Assembly: GCA_018857735.1 (NCBI GenBank)
Contig: JABMCL010001555.1
Span: 915,001-979,000, forward strand
Source of the DNA: Alviniconcha marisindica
Taxonomy: Eukaryota; Mollusca; Gastropoda; Provannidae
Length of the DNA: 64,000 bases
Direction of reading: 5' to 3'
The first letter of the stretch is position 1, and every line of letters starts with the position of its first letter. Position numbers and translations under genes: made by a program. The notes below the pieces were generated by a model, which saw only the letters and a list, made by a program, of their open reading frames with translations, was not told where the DNA came from and made no database searches. This document shows, one piece after another, positions 51,701-58,300 of the stretch.

Positions 51701-54382
51701 GGACATGTCCTTACATAGAAGCCAGGATGTGTCTTACATAGAAGCCAGGATGTGTCCTCGTAGAAGCCAGGACATGTCCTCACATAAAAGCCAGGACATG
51801 TCCTCGCATGGAAGTTAGGGCATGTCCTCACATAGAAGCCAGGACTTGTCCTCACATAGAAGCCAGGACTTGTCCTCACGTAAAAGCTAGGACTTGTCCT
51901 CACATAGAAGCCAGGACTTGTCCTCACATAGAATCCAGGACTTGTCCTCACATAGAAGCCAGGACTTGTCCTCACGTAGAAAGCCAGGACTAGTCCTCAC
52001 ATAGAAGCCAGGACATGTCCTCACATAGAAGCCAAGACTTGCTCTCATGTAGAAGCCAGGACATGTCCTTACACAAAAGCCAGGACTGACATGTCCTAGC
52101 TCACATAGAAGCCGGGAAATGCCTGCACATAGAAGCAAGGACATGTCCTCATATAGAAGCTAGGATGTGTCTTACATAGATGTGACCTCACATAGAAGCC
52201 AGGACTTGTCCTCACATAGAAGTCAGGATGTGTCATGCATAAAAGCCAGGACATGTCCTCACGTAAAAGCCAGGACTAGTCCTCACATAGAAGCCAAGCT
52301 GTGTTAGTGTAGTATGGTCAGCAGTGAAGGGTGGGCATCGAATCGGCCTGTAGAAAAAACCTTTAACACAGGCAATTACAGAACTTGTATAGTTTTTACA
52401 TGGTAAAGATTTACATGTCATTGCCTTTTTCTTCTTCACATGATAGAAAACAGCGTTTTACGTCTTGTGTTCCAGGCCTTGGGCCCCCACCCCAAGAGAG
52501 CCTCAAGCCTCAACTGGTATCTGTTCCACTGCTCAACATACCCAAGCCTCCTCCAAAGTCCGCCTCATCCAGAATCCCCACCATACGATCTGCAGTGTCC
52601 TCATTACTCTCTTGCCCCAAACTGTCTGTGGAGAAAGTACCGCAACCGCCAGCGCCAGTGATGCCGAAGGTGCTGATGCCGAGAACACCCTTGATTACTC
52701 CACCCCCATCACCAGCAGTTCCTCCTCCGCCTGAAATGAACATGACTGGACACAGAGCTCTGAAATCTGGAGCGTCTAAAATGACAAGCGTATCAGCATC
52801 GACACCAAGGATTCCCATTCCACTGGTTTCAGCAGCAAGGTTGCCGTCAGCTGTGTCGGGGAGAGGACAGGAACTGGGTTCGATTCCCAGACCTACATCC
52901 GCAGCTCCCCCCTCTCCGGTTGTGCCAGTGTCTGCTGCAGGTCAGTTAGTTGGCAGGGAAGAAAATGCAGATACGCTGTTCAAGTTTTCAGATGATGAGT
53001 TGGTGGCCAGTTGGCTGACACACTAGAATGTAAACCAGTGGCTGGGGTTTGACTCCTGGACGAGACAGGATAAAGGACCATTTTTCAGTTCTTCAGAGTC
53101 AACTATTTGTGCTGATTTGTCAGCGCCTGTGTTTCCTTTGTGTGCACAGTATGCACTGAGAATGTTGTGCATGTTAAAGATCCCATGTCCACCTCTGAAT
53201 GAGAGGTGGCCAGTGGCACCCCTGTGGACATTCAGAGAAACTGTTGCACACACAAAATCTCACCTGAATCAACACATTTGGTGAGAGGAATAACAACACC
53301 AACAACAATCACACACGGGTTAATGTCTAACTGACTGGTACAGTGTCATTTCTTGTACTAGTAATGTTTTAGGGAAAATCTTCCTCTGTTTCAGGAAGTT
53401 CTCCTCCTTTGCAATGTTTCAGGGAGCCACCTCCCTCGGTTGGTGAGACCAGCAGGCAGGCAGCCATCTTCATCTTACAGCCGACTGAGCACCGTGCCTA
53501 CACCTCCACCTCTTTCACCTGTACTCACAGCATCTGGCGATGGAGATGCTCCACCTGTGCATAATGCAGGTAACAAATGCAAGCAGAGGGTGGTATGTAT
53601 ATTTCTTGGGAGGTCTCATCAGTACCGCGTTTTTGCAAACAGTTGAGTAGGAAGTTAGATTTGGAATCCTGTGTACGTGCAGCACATTTTGATAGCGCTG
53701 AATAGGCTTTGTCAGCCTACTGATGAATAGTAGTGTTTTGCATCTTATTTTATTCATATGTATTTCAGTTCGTGCGTATTTCAGCATGCACAAAAAGTTG
53801 AAAAATGTCAACAGAAAAAGCATGTGTACAACTTGCATTTAAAACAGAAAAGTATAACTGTCAGTATTTAAAAAAAAAGAGTAACCTGTGACCTTGAAAA
53901 TGGGTCAGTCGCCAAAATAGTATAATGATGTAATATTCCATGGATGGTATCAACATGGATGGTTGCTTAAACAGCCTCTAAGAAAACACAAACATTGATG
54001 TTAAGCTTTTTGCCAAATCAAAAAACAAAACAAAAATCTCCTCTTAAACACAAGCCAAAGGCATGGAAATATTTTCTGCATGATCTTTCTCATAGATGTA
54101 GGAGAAAAAACGTTTTGGTATTGATTTTTCTTTTCTTTCTCTGGTTATATGCCTTTTGTTGTCATGGTTTTCAGGCCAGGTCAACTCCCATGGTAGCAAG
54201 GAAAACAGCAGTGAGGCCAAACTAATGAAGCAAGATGAGGATATGGAGTTGGATGCGGAGGGTGCAGGTAGGTGTGGGGGGTGGGGGTGGAGGGTATGTG
54301 TGAGAGTGTGTGCATGTGTGTGCATAAGTGTTTGTGTGTGTGTGTTTGTGTGTGGGGGTATGTCTGGTTTGTGTGTGTGCAT

Positions 54383-54418
<36 letters not shown>

Positions 54419-54419
54419 A

Positions 54420-54473
<54 letters not shown>

Positions 54474-57400
54474 ATGACAGATATTGTTAATGATGATTCA
54501 TTTTAATACTTCTTAAGTTTAGAAGGAGTGAGTTGAGTTAGCTGTTGCTGGTGTTTTTTCAACCGCAATGTAGGGGAAAGGACTTGCTGTCTGGAACAAC
54601 AGTTGTGGTTGACAATTTGTGATGTGTAAATGTCTCAATATAGTCTGATAAACAGCTGCAAACAAGACAGCCATTCCTTCACATCTAAGACACTTGCATC
54701 CAAAATTAACACACAGTTTCATACAACCTTCAGCATGTGATAATATTTAACAAAGTGTCTACAAGCTACAGTCACTCATTCAAAATCACATGCAACAAGA
54801 GCAGAGAATAGTACTATATAAAAGCGATCGGTAGTGATAATAAGTGAACAGTTTAGATTTGAAAAGAAAAAAGCCAAAGTTTGCTGTTCTTGCATGTCTT
54901 TGTCCAGGCATGAGACTTTTCTGCCTTTTGGCAGAAATCCGGCATTTTGAGGTTTCCCAGGGCCATTCAGTGTAAATCGATCAGTGTAAATCCATTGAGA
55001 AATATTTAGGGTATGTATGTATGAGTTATGTAAGTTTGCTTGGCTGACTCTTAGCTGCTATCGGGAGCCATTTTGTTCTGACATTGTTTTGTTCTGAAAT
55101 GGCTCATCTCATTTTCCAAACCGTTTGAAGTCACCTGCTGGAATTTTCCACTGAAGAGTATGAAAATTATCAAGGTTGAATGCTGAGTTTCGTGGTGAGT
55201 GTGACGGAATCTACCGAACACTGAGCTTTGATTGCTGATTGGCGCTCTCATGGTGTTTAGATTTGTTCCCTCGTAAAGTGATGACGATTTCAGGATGCAA
55301 AATTTACACTTTGAGAAGAGCATTGATGCCATTTTTTTAATAGTTTTTTTGTTTTGCATGAGGACAGCACAATGTATCGAAAATTATCTCATAAAGAAAA
55401 ATCAGCTTTTGAACATCCTATTCTTGCCAATTTTCAAACTTTTCAGGCTGCATACATGCTTAGTTCAGCATTTTTAATATGCACCTTTTGCCCCCAATAT
55501 TGCCCCAGACTGCACGATTTGGCATCAGACATTTTCCGGGGTGGGGGGGGGGTGGGGGGGAGGGGGGGCATGCCTCCAGACCCCCCTAGAAGGGCGATCC
55601 ATGCTCAGCCTTTTTCACAATTTTCTGATCTCGTGCCCGTTGTCAAAAAGGGGAGTCCCAAGGGTCCCAGGTGAGGGGCACCCCAGAAGGAAACGGAGGA
55701 GTCTCACAGGGCCAGAGCAGCAACTCCTTCAGTCCCTTTGATCTGCAGAAACACCAGCAGAAGCTCATGGAAATCCACCAGGTGGATGATAGCATAGGTT
55801 TCCAGCACCGCCCCCTCTTCAGCACTGTGGTAAGTTCTCAGCATGAGCTGCTTTCAGAGTAAGGATGATGATTGAGCTCAGTGTCATTACTTTTTGTTGT
55901 AATTTTAATGTTTTGGTGTGGAAATTGTAAACTGCCTTTAGCCATAAAAGTATTATTACTACAGTTACATCATTATTGCAGTTACTAAAACATATATTGT
56001 CATCAACAGTACATATTGTCACTGGTTGTAGACTACAAAAAAATACAAACTTGACAGGATTAGCTTAAAAATTTTTACTTTTGAAAAATGGGATATTGGA
56101 ACACAGTCCATTGGAACACGACCATGAGATTTAAATGACTATAAATAAGCTTGTTTTGTTGTCATGGTCTTAGGGTGCATGTCAGTAGCAGTTTTCTGAA
56201 TGGATTAAGATTTCCAGCAGCTGTCCCTTTGAAACAGGTTGGGGGTGGAGGGAGGGAGTCATTTTGTGAGTGTGTGTATATGAGTGCACTAAGTTGTTAC
56301 TTCAGTGTCAGGCTTGCTTCAGTGTCCACAGAATCTGTTGGTGTAGCTGTCTTCTATTGTATCTGTGTTTGTCATTGTTGACGTTTTTGTTTTTGAGACA
56401 GTATTTTTGGATCACTGCCTTCAGTAAGTATGAGCGTGATTGTTATGGTAGTTATTACTGGGTTGTTTGTTGTTGTTGTTATCATCAGATTTATTGTTTA
56501 TCATTGGTGGAGTTGTGTATTATTTCTTTTTTGCACAGTCACATAGTAAATTTTAATGTTTTGGTGTGGAAATTGTATAGTACCTTTAGCCATAAAAGTA
56601 TTATTCCTACAGTTACATCATTATCACAGTTACTAAAACATGAAGCATTGTGGTGTGTGTTGTACAGGACAGTGCCACTGCTGACAAGACAGCATCCAGC
56701 AGCTCTGTCTTCAACATGGGATTTGCTGCTCCAACAGGTGAGACTGTTACAGCTCTGCCTTCAACATGGGATTTAATGCTCCATAAAGGTGAGACTGTTA
56801 CAGCACTGCCTTCAACATGGGATTTGCTGCTCCAAAAGGTGAGACTGTTACAGCTCTGTCTTCAACATGGGATTTAATGCTCCAACAGGTGAGACTGTTA
56901 CAGCACTGCCTTCAACGTGGGATTTGATGCTCCAAAAGGTGAGACTGTTACAGCTCTGTCTTCAACATGGGATTTACTGCTCCAAAGGTGAGACTGTTAC
57001 AGCCTGCCTTCAACTGGGATTTATGCTCCAACAGGTGAGACTGTTACAGCCTGCCTTCAACGTGGGATTTGCTGCTCCAACAGATGAGACTGTTACAGCG
57101 CTGCCTTCAACATGGGATTTGCTGCTCCAACAGGTGAGACTGTTACAGCTCTGTCTTCAGCATGGGATTTAATGCTCCATGCATTTATTATTATTATTAA
57201 ATATTCCTCTGGCATGAAAGAGACCCACAAACATTTCTCATGCTAATCTGTTCACAGAGCCCACAAAGCAACCAGCGGTGTCCCTCTTCAGCAGTACATC
57301 CTCACCCCCCACATCTTCAGGCAGCGTCAGATTCACGTCACCCACCAGAGACGAGCGCGGTGGCTCCTTCTTCAGCTTTGAATCCATGGACACTGGGGAC

Positions 57401-57589
57401 AACTCGGGCAGCCTCAGCGTCCTCTCCATGTTTGGCAATTCCAGCAATGAGCCGGAACCTGAGTCAGCCTTCTTCAACTTTGGCAGCGTTGCTGCAGACA
57501 GCGCCAAAAATTCTGGCTTTTCCATCTCCTTTGGTGGGGAAGGGGGAGGTGTGGAGGTGCCCACTGGATCAATTTTCAGTTTATTTTGA
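37501..57589 (+). CDS. Coiled-coil protein with Pro/Ser-rich tail; candidate SIX6OS1 (C14orf39) homologue
   Basis: Sixteen exons give about 853 residues. Residues 20-170 are heptad-like coiled coil, with MYENTWIDYEAKYKSLALYK followed by a Glu/Gln-rich helix. Residues 210-276 contain RPVYVPYSKPS and a second short coil (MKEELLAAVREKEALQAKLR). From 277 on it is acidic, then Pro/Ser/Thr-rich (about 330-640), with SPFDLQKHQQKLMEIHQ near 690. The C-terminus is Phe/Gly-rich (SFFSFES, AFFNFGS, GFSISFGG, IFSLF). The MY-x6-Y-x3-YK spacing and the Phe/Gly tail recall vertebrate SIX6OS1, a synaptonemal-complex central-element protein acting in meiosis; this rests on memory of the family, not an alignment. 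Human SIX6OS1 is shorter (587 residues). It could instead be an unrelated coiled-coil protein. The exon 6-7 junction and exon 14 acceptor are uncertain. Confidence 0.8.
37680..37900. repeat. Inverted CCTGATATAAC element and GT/GA microsatellite in intron 1
   Basis: 37690-37775 is the reverse complement of the GACTGGGTGTAAAAC...ACTTAC element (GTAAGTAAGTAGGTAAG, TTATGCCCAGTCAACCAG, TTATATCAGGGCG). (GT)n at 37817-37863 is followed by (GA)n at 37864-37893. Confidence 0.85.
37938..37994 (+). CDS. Gene 2 exon 2
   Basis: Acceptor TTTCTTTTTCAG, donor GTGAGT. Encodes EFENQQYVKMIEKENQRNQ, start of the coiled coil. Phase fits exons 1 and 3. Confidence 0.86.
37995..38667 (+). other. Gene 2 intron 2
   Basis: C-rich at 38231-38245 and 38304-38330 and G-rich at 38343-38362. 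No further structure was seen. Confidence 0.6.
38668..38794 (+). CDS. Gene 2 exon 3 (coiled coil)
   Basis: Acceptor ATTTTACACAG, donor GTAGAC. Encodes LESQEEEKMTAITELQARIT and a Lys/His-rich continuation to NTLER. Confidence 0.9.
39667..39910 (+). mobile_element. tRNA-derived SINE fragment (plus)
   Basis: GATAGCCCAGTTGTAGAGTA resembles a pol III A box and GTGGGTTTGAGTCTC a B box, followed by a GGGAGAATTTTATTCTCC hairpin-like body and TATCACATAAAAGATC. It is the typical layout of a molluscan tRNA-derived SINE, decayed. The rest of intron 3 (38795-39666) is AT-rich with no exon. Confidence 0.75.
40225..40625 (-). mobile_element. tRNA-derived SINE fragment (minus)
   Basis: Reverse complement contains AGCACTGGACTCGTGG, GTCATGGGTTGGAGTCCC (B box) and GGAGAATCTTCTTCTCCAGG, homologous to the SINE at 39667. 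It ends at about 40615, close to exon 4. GCTTTTATATAGCGC at 40232 recurs inverted near 54815 as another repeat edge. Confidence 0.7.
40640..40729 (+). CDS. Gene 2 exon 4 (coiled coil)
   Basis: Acceptor GTCTGCTGTAG, donor GTAAGT. Encodes LKKTKSVLQAHRDALNKQLD and MLQFEHDEQQ. Its left edge abuts an inverted SINE fragment. Confidence 0.9.
40750..40990 (+). repeat. GT microsatellites in gene 2 intron 4
   Basis: (GT)n at 40752-40795 and 40928-40981 with diverged GT-rich DNA between. Confidence 0.95.
41220..41407 (+). CDS. Gene 2 exon 5 (coiled coil core)
   Basis: Acceptor TGACTGACTCAG. Encodes REFEETLQMYENTWIDYEAK and VESELAQSQAKL, the segment most like SIX6OS1. Donor is a weak GTTGGA at 41408, directly followed by the GATGGGTGGGT minisatellite. 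Confidence 0.88.
41408..41990 (+). repeat. GATGGGTGGGTA minisatellite in intron 5
   Basis: About 580 nt of units such as GATGGGTGGGTAGATTGATG and GGTAAATGGCT, starting at the exon 5 donor. The opposite strand shows long but meaningless Pro/His/Thr frames. Confidence 0.93.
42111..42223 (+). CDS. Gene 2 exon 6 (3' end uncertain)
   Basis: Acceptor TGTTCTGCAG. Encodes DELDFRDWQRFCIKMYPSYA, then QNLKKSRDSSPPEGTYIT. The end at 42223 (weak donor GTCTGT) is chosen only because it gives phase 0 for exon 7. Alternatives GTAGAG at 42185 and GTGAGC at 42244 would shift the frame. Confidence 0.6.
42224..42553 (+). other. Gene 2 intron 6
   Basis: Contains a C-run at 42507-42528 just before the exon 7 acceptor. 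No additional exon was found that would repair the exon 6-7 phase. Confidence 0.55.
42554..42757 (+). CDS. Gene 2 exon 7
   Basis: Acceptor TTTTTTTCAG after a C22-like run. Encodes VYLYERHTSRPVYVPYSKPS and MKEELLAAVREKEALQAKLR. It ends at GTCTCA (42758). A perfect donor-like GTGAGT at 42626 lies inside the exon in phase 0 and could give a 44-codon shorter form. Confidence 0.75.
42758..43896 (+). other. Gene 2 intron 7 with duplicated segment and inserted element
   Basis: G-run 42799-42813 and C-runs 42890-42901 and 43117-43135. A segment around AAGGTCAAGGTGACAGTGA and ATATGACTGTTTCTACTATAG occurs at 43300-43400 and again at 43600-43870. The second copy is interrupted by about 150 nt (ACAATACAATAACACTTTAT ... 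AATAAAAACTTAATAAAA), a likely insertion. Confidence 0.65.
43897..44027 (+). CDS. Gene 2 exon 8 (acidic)
   Basis: Acceptor TATCATTTCAG. Encodes NMETDETETETSSKEASEDS and further acidic/Thr residues to SLTLIQ. Donor GTACCC is weak, but phase 2 joins exon 9 correctly. Confidence 0.8.
44150..44340 (+). repeat. About 105-bp repeat units before the 47-bp array
   Basis: Diverged units with AAGGAAAG(G/A)TTGGTTTGTGTG and CACATTTGAAGG, related to the units after 45270. Confidence 0.7.
44340..45275 (+). repeat. 47-bp minisatellite, about 20 copies
   Basis: Unit TGTGAAGGTGGCCGTGCTTG, CTAAGTACTTGATGG, TTTGTGTGGGGT. Copies differ mainly by GCCGTG/GCCATG/GCCCTG and GGGGT/GGAGT. It lies within intron 8 and arose inside a longer 105-120-bp repeat. 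Confidence 0.96.
45275..45970 (+). repeat. About 120-bp diverged tandem repeats
   Basis: Units share GCCAGCCCTCTACACATTTT, AAGAAAGATTCACC and GCTAAAGGAAAGA(T/C)TGGT. Five or six copies flank the 47-bp array on its right. Confidence 0.85.
45971..46605 (+). other. Gene 2 intron 8, repeat-poor stretch
   Basis: AT-rich. One open frame of 102 codons exists at 46344-46652 but has no recognised similarity or splice context. No other structure seen. Confidence 0.5.
46606..47007 (+). CDS. Uncharacterised 133-codon open frame within intron 8
   Basis: Starts at an ATG at 46606 and ends at TGA 47005-47007. The middle has balanced composition (ALKTTWIKNHLHAYQKVDRR, NISRLFERYIEGALQC), unlike the surrounding low-complexity frames. 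A canonical AATAAA (47007-47012) overlaps the stop, with a TGTGTGTTGC element about 20 nt later, so a transcript may end here. It could be a nested gene, an alternative last exon or chance; I do not recognise the protein. Confidence 0.25.
   Translation: MCTTCILHAISYQKADSDMTCETDLALKTTWIKNHLHAYQKVDRRFVNAVNIKFGEKEQKEEKPCHRVPTQELIMSQLLSSDCQCSALTKELQPQCLTPLNISRLFERYIEGALQCVIYFLTTIDTMTILLRK
47007..47012 (+). terminator. Candidate intronic poly(A) signal
   Basis: AATAAA followed by AGTGTTGAAATTCATTTTCT and GTGTGTTGC. If used, it would truncate gene 2 transcripts after exon 8 or end a nested transcript. Confidence 0.35.
47570..47965 (-). mobile_element. tRNA-derived SINE fragment (minus), with an inserted element
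   Basis: The reverse complement begins GGGAAGTGGTCAGCAGTTAC and contains GGAGGTTCAAATCGTAG (B-box-like). TTAGTTTTTCATCTCGTCTG and ACATCTCATCTGAAGGACT flank a CCCTGACATAACCATCCTG element at 47778-47830, suggesting one element inserted in the other. Confidence 0.6.
48430..48840 (+). repeat. CA microsatellite region
   Basis: Interrupted (CA)n at 48580-48700. An AATAAA at 48450-48455 precedes it but nothing suggests an exon. This is the second CA-oriented run inside gene introns. Confidence 0.9.
48841..49434 (+). other. Gene 2 intron 8, right part
   Basis: A two-copy AATTTGGACATTGTTTTAAT repeat at 49189-49241. Otherwise no recognisable feature. Confidence 0.55.
49435..49722 (-). mobile_element. 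tRNA-derived SINE (minus)
   Basis: Reverse complement starts GGGCACAATAGCTCAGCTGG (A box), then GATGCAGGTTTGATTCACC (B box) and GATTTTCTGCCCAGTCAAC. The best-preserved tRNA-like head in the window; it ends about 30 nt before exon 9. Confidence 0.8.
49753..49864 (+). CDS. Gene 2 exon 9
   Basis: Acceptor GTCTGTTGACAG, donor GTGAGT, after a 5.7-kb intron. Encodes GGEADTQNPSDVPPSDRTFT then a Pro/Val-rich end. An inverted SINE abuts the acceptor (49435-49722). Confidence 0.82.
49865..50635 (+). other. Gene 2 intron 9, left part
   Basis: AT-rich. 50380-50450 (GGAATTTTTATGGCGCAAAT ... GTGCCTCACA) resembles the edge of a common molluscan interspersed repeat. No exon seen. Confidence 0.5.
50640..51290 (+). 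repeat. 37-bp minisatellite, about 17 copies, ending at exon 10
   Basis: Unit GTGAGATTGACCAGTACTTG, CATGCAGTGTGTGCACA; spacing 37 nt (for example 50736 and 50773). The last unit ends about 30 nt before the exon 10 acceptor. Long opposite-strand Cys/His frames here are repeat artefacts. Confidence 0.96.
51306..51510 (+). CDS. Gene 2 exon 10
   Basis: Acceptor ATTGCTCCACAG, donor GTATGA. Encodes a Ser/Thr/Pro-rich stretch (ASREPTHEQTVEESSVTTKE, KPPQLTSTPKMPPPPSALTV). It sits between two large minisatellites. Confidence 0.85.
51655..52300 (+). repeat. 24-bp minisatellite in intron 10, about 26 copies
   Basis: Unit CACATAGAAGCCAGGACTTG then TCCT. CAGGACTTGTCCT and CAGGACATGTCCT are near-perfect palindromes inside each unit. 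Because 24 is a multiple of three, all frames stay open and look gene-like. Confidence 0.96.
52476..52940 (+). CDS. Gene 2 exon 11 (largest, Pro/Ser-rich)
   Basis: Acceptor TTGTGTTCCAG, donor GTCAGT. 465 nt encoding low-complexity Pro/Ser sequence (LGPPPQESLKPQLVSVPLLN, TPLITPPPSPAVPPPPEMNM). Probably disordered. A SINE begins about 50 nt after the donor. Confidence 0.88.
52990..53240 (+). mobile_element. tRNA-derived SINE (plus)
   Basis: GTGGCCAGTTGGCTGACACA (A-box-like), GGCTGGGGTTTGACTCC (B box), then a body with GATTTGTCAGCGCCTGTG and CATGTTAAAGATCCCATG. It begins about 50 nt after the exon 11 donor. Confidence 0.78.
53423..53569 (+). CDS. Gene 2 exon 12
   Basis: Acceptor GCAATGTTTCAG, donor GTAACA. 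Encodes SHLPRLVRPAGRQPSSSYSR and TVPTPPPLSPVLTASGDGDA. An earlier CAG at 53394 would enter a frame with a stop, so the second acceptor is preferred. Confidence 0.82.
53570..54174 (+). other. Gene 2 intron 12
   Basis: No repeat or exon recognised. Confidence 0.6.
54175..54267 (+). CDS. Gene 2 exon 13
   Basis: Acceptor TCATGGTTTTCAG, donor GTAGGT. Encodes QVNSHGSKENSSEAKLMKQD and an acidic end (EDMELDAEGA). GT-rich intron follows immediately. Confidence 0.88.
54290..54474 (+). repeat. GT microsatellite in intron 13
   Basis: (GT)n with interruptions, pure over about 54423-54472. It begins just after the exon 13 donor. Confidence 0.96.
54475..55650 (+). other. Gene 2 intron 13, right part
   Basis: 54775-54840 (AGAGCAGAGAATAGTACTAT ... 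AAGCGATCGGTAG) is the inverse of a repeat edge near 40232. A G-rich stretch lies at 55538-55568. No exon seen. Confidence 0.55.
55651..55829 (+). CDS. Gene 2 exon 14 (acceptor uncertain)
   Basis: Donor GTAAGT is clear. Encodes GTPEGNGGVSQGQSSNSFSP then FDLQKHQQKLMEIHQVDDSI. The acceptor is weak: 55651 (after CAAAAAG) and 55663 (after CCCAAG) both keep phase; a stronger-looking CCCAG at 55670 does not. Confidence 0.72.
55830..56667 (+). other. Gene 2 intron 14
   Basis: A segment with TAATGTTTTGGTGTGGAAAT, CTTTAGCCATAAAAGTATTA and TACAGTTACATCATTAT occurs at 55905-55990 and again at 56553-56640, i.e. a dispersed duplication of about 85 nt. The second copy abuts exon 15. Confidence 0.7.
56668..56737 (+). 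CDS. Gene 2 exon 15 (3' edge amplified downstream)
   Basis: Acceptor GTGTTGTACAG, donor GTGAGA. Encodes DSATADKTASSSSVFNMGFA and APT. Its last 35 nt plus the donor are repeated about 9 times in the following intron. Confidence 0.86.
56738..57180 (+). repeat. About 50-bp array made of the exon 15 3' edge plus donor, about 9 copies
   Basis: Units read GTGAGACTGTTACAG, CTCTGCCTTCAACATGGGAT, TTGCTGCTCCAACAG. GTGAGA donors recur at 56738 (true), 56789, 56839, 56889, 56939, 56988, 57035 and 57134; the one at about 57083 is mutated to ATGAGA. Each unit also has a TGTTACAG acceptor-like end. The array stops in intron 15 about 75 nt before exon 16. Confidence 0.96.
57258..57589 (+). CDS. Gene 2 terminal exon 16
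   Basis: Acceptor CTGTTCACAG. Encodes a Ser/Phe/Gly-rich C-terminus: SLFSSTSSPPTSSGSVRFTS, GGSFFSFESMDTG, ESAFFNFGSVAAD, GFSISFGGEGGG, ending IFSLF and TGA at 57587-57589. The FxF-x2-G spacing is reminiscent of nucleoporin-like or SIX6OS1 tails. Confidence 0.9.
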
Positions 57590-58300
57590 GAGCAACTCCC
57601 CACCCCCTGCCTCCATTTGTATTCTCTGGAGAATTAATTGTTACAGACGTTCTGATTTTAAAAGTTGTAATTATTTTTAAATAGTTTTGCAAATTCTTCA
57701 TTTATGTCTTGATGTGTTGACATTTCCTTTGGTTGTAAGCCAAAAGACAGTGACCAGAAAGAATAAGAATTTTCCTTAGTGTTTAGATTGCGTTTTTCAT
57801 ACTGAAATAACCTGTCAGAATGAAGTGGATCAGTTTTAAATTCTTCTTTTTTACTTCTCATACATGAACTCTGCTTCCTCCAGTTTAAGTCTATTTAGCT
57901 TTTTTCTTCATAGGAATGAAATCATTGTTGAATGAGGCATTTGTCTCATAAGATGTGAGTGCGAACTTAATTATTTTACTCCCATGATATTGTAGCTGTG
58001 CGAGTCACATACTTTCTCACACTGGTATAACCGTCCTGGTTGACAGGGCATGAAAAAATGTTCCTTCCTTTTCACACGAATATTTCTCGAACTAGAGTTT
58101 TGAAGAAATACACGGAATCGTCAGCAACTTTTTTTATTGGCAAGTTCATAAAATTGTTTGCCAGCAAACAAATCATGGCATAACTCAGTACATTCAACAT
58201 CTAGTGTCCGCTCAACAGTTGTGTAAATCTTTGTATACTGGTGACCAAAAGAAACAGTCACGCCCCCTGCCCTACGGGAAAATAAAATCTGTTACTGCCA
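57590..58300 (+). other. Gene 2 3' UTR and possible convergent 3' end
   Basis: Begins after the gene 2 stop. A CACTGGTATAACCGTCCTGG element fragment lies at 58020-58060. Plus-strand AATAAA at 58281-58286 and a minus-strand AATAAA (TTTATT at 58133-58138) are candidate poly(A) signals of convergent transcripts. Confidence 0.4.
58281..58286 (+). terminator. Candidate poly(A) signal of gene 2
   Basis: AATAAA about 690 nt after the stop, the first canonical plus-strand hexamer I found there. No strong GT-rich element follows. Confidence 0.35.

Noticed and set aside
51586..52439. Long open frames on both strands resembling a repetitive protein
   Set aside because: The 24-bp unit length keeps every frame open; no start context, no splice sites, and it lies within an intron.
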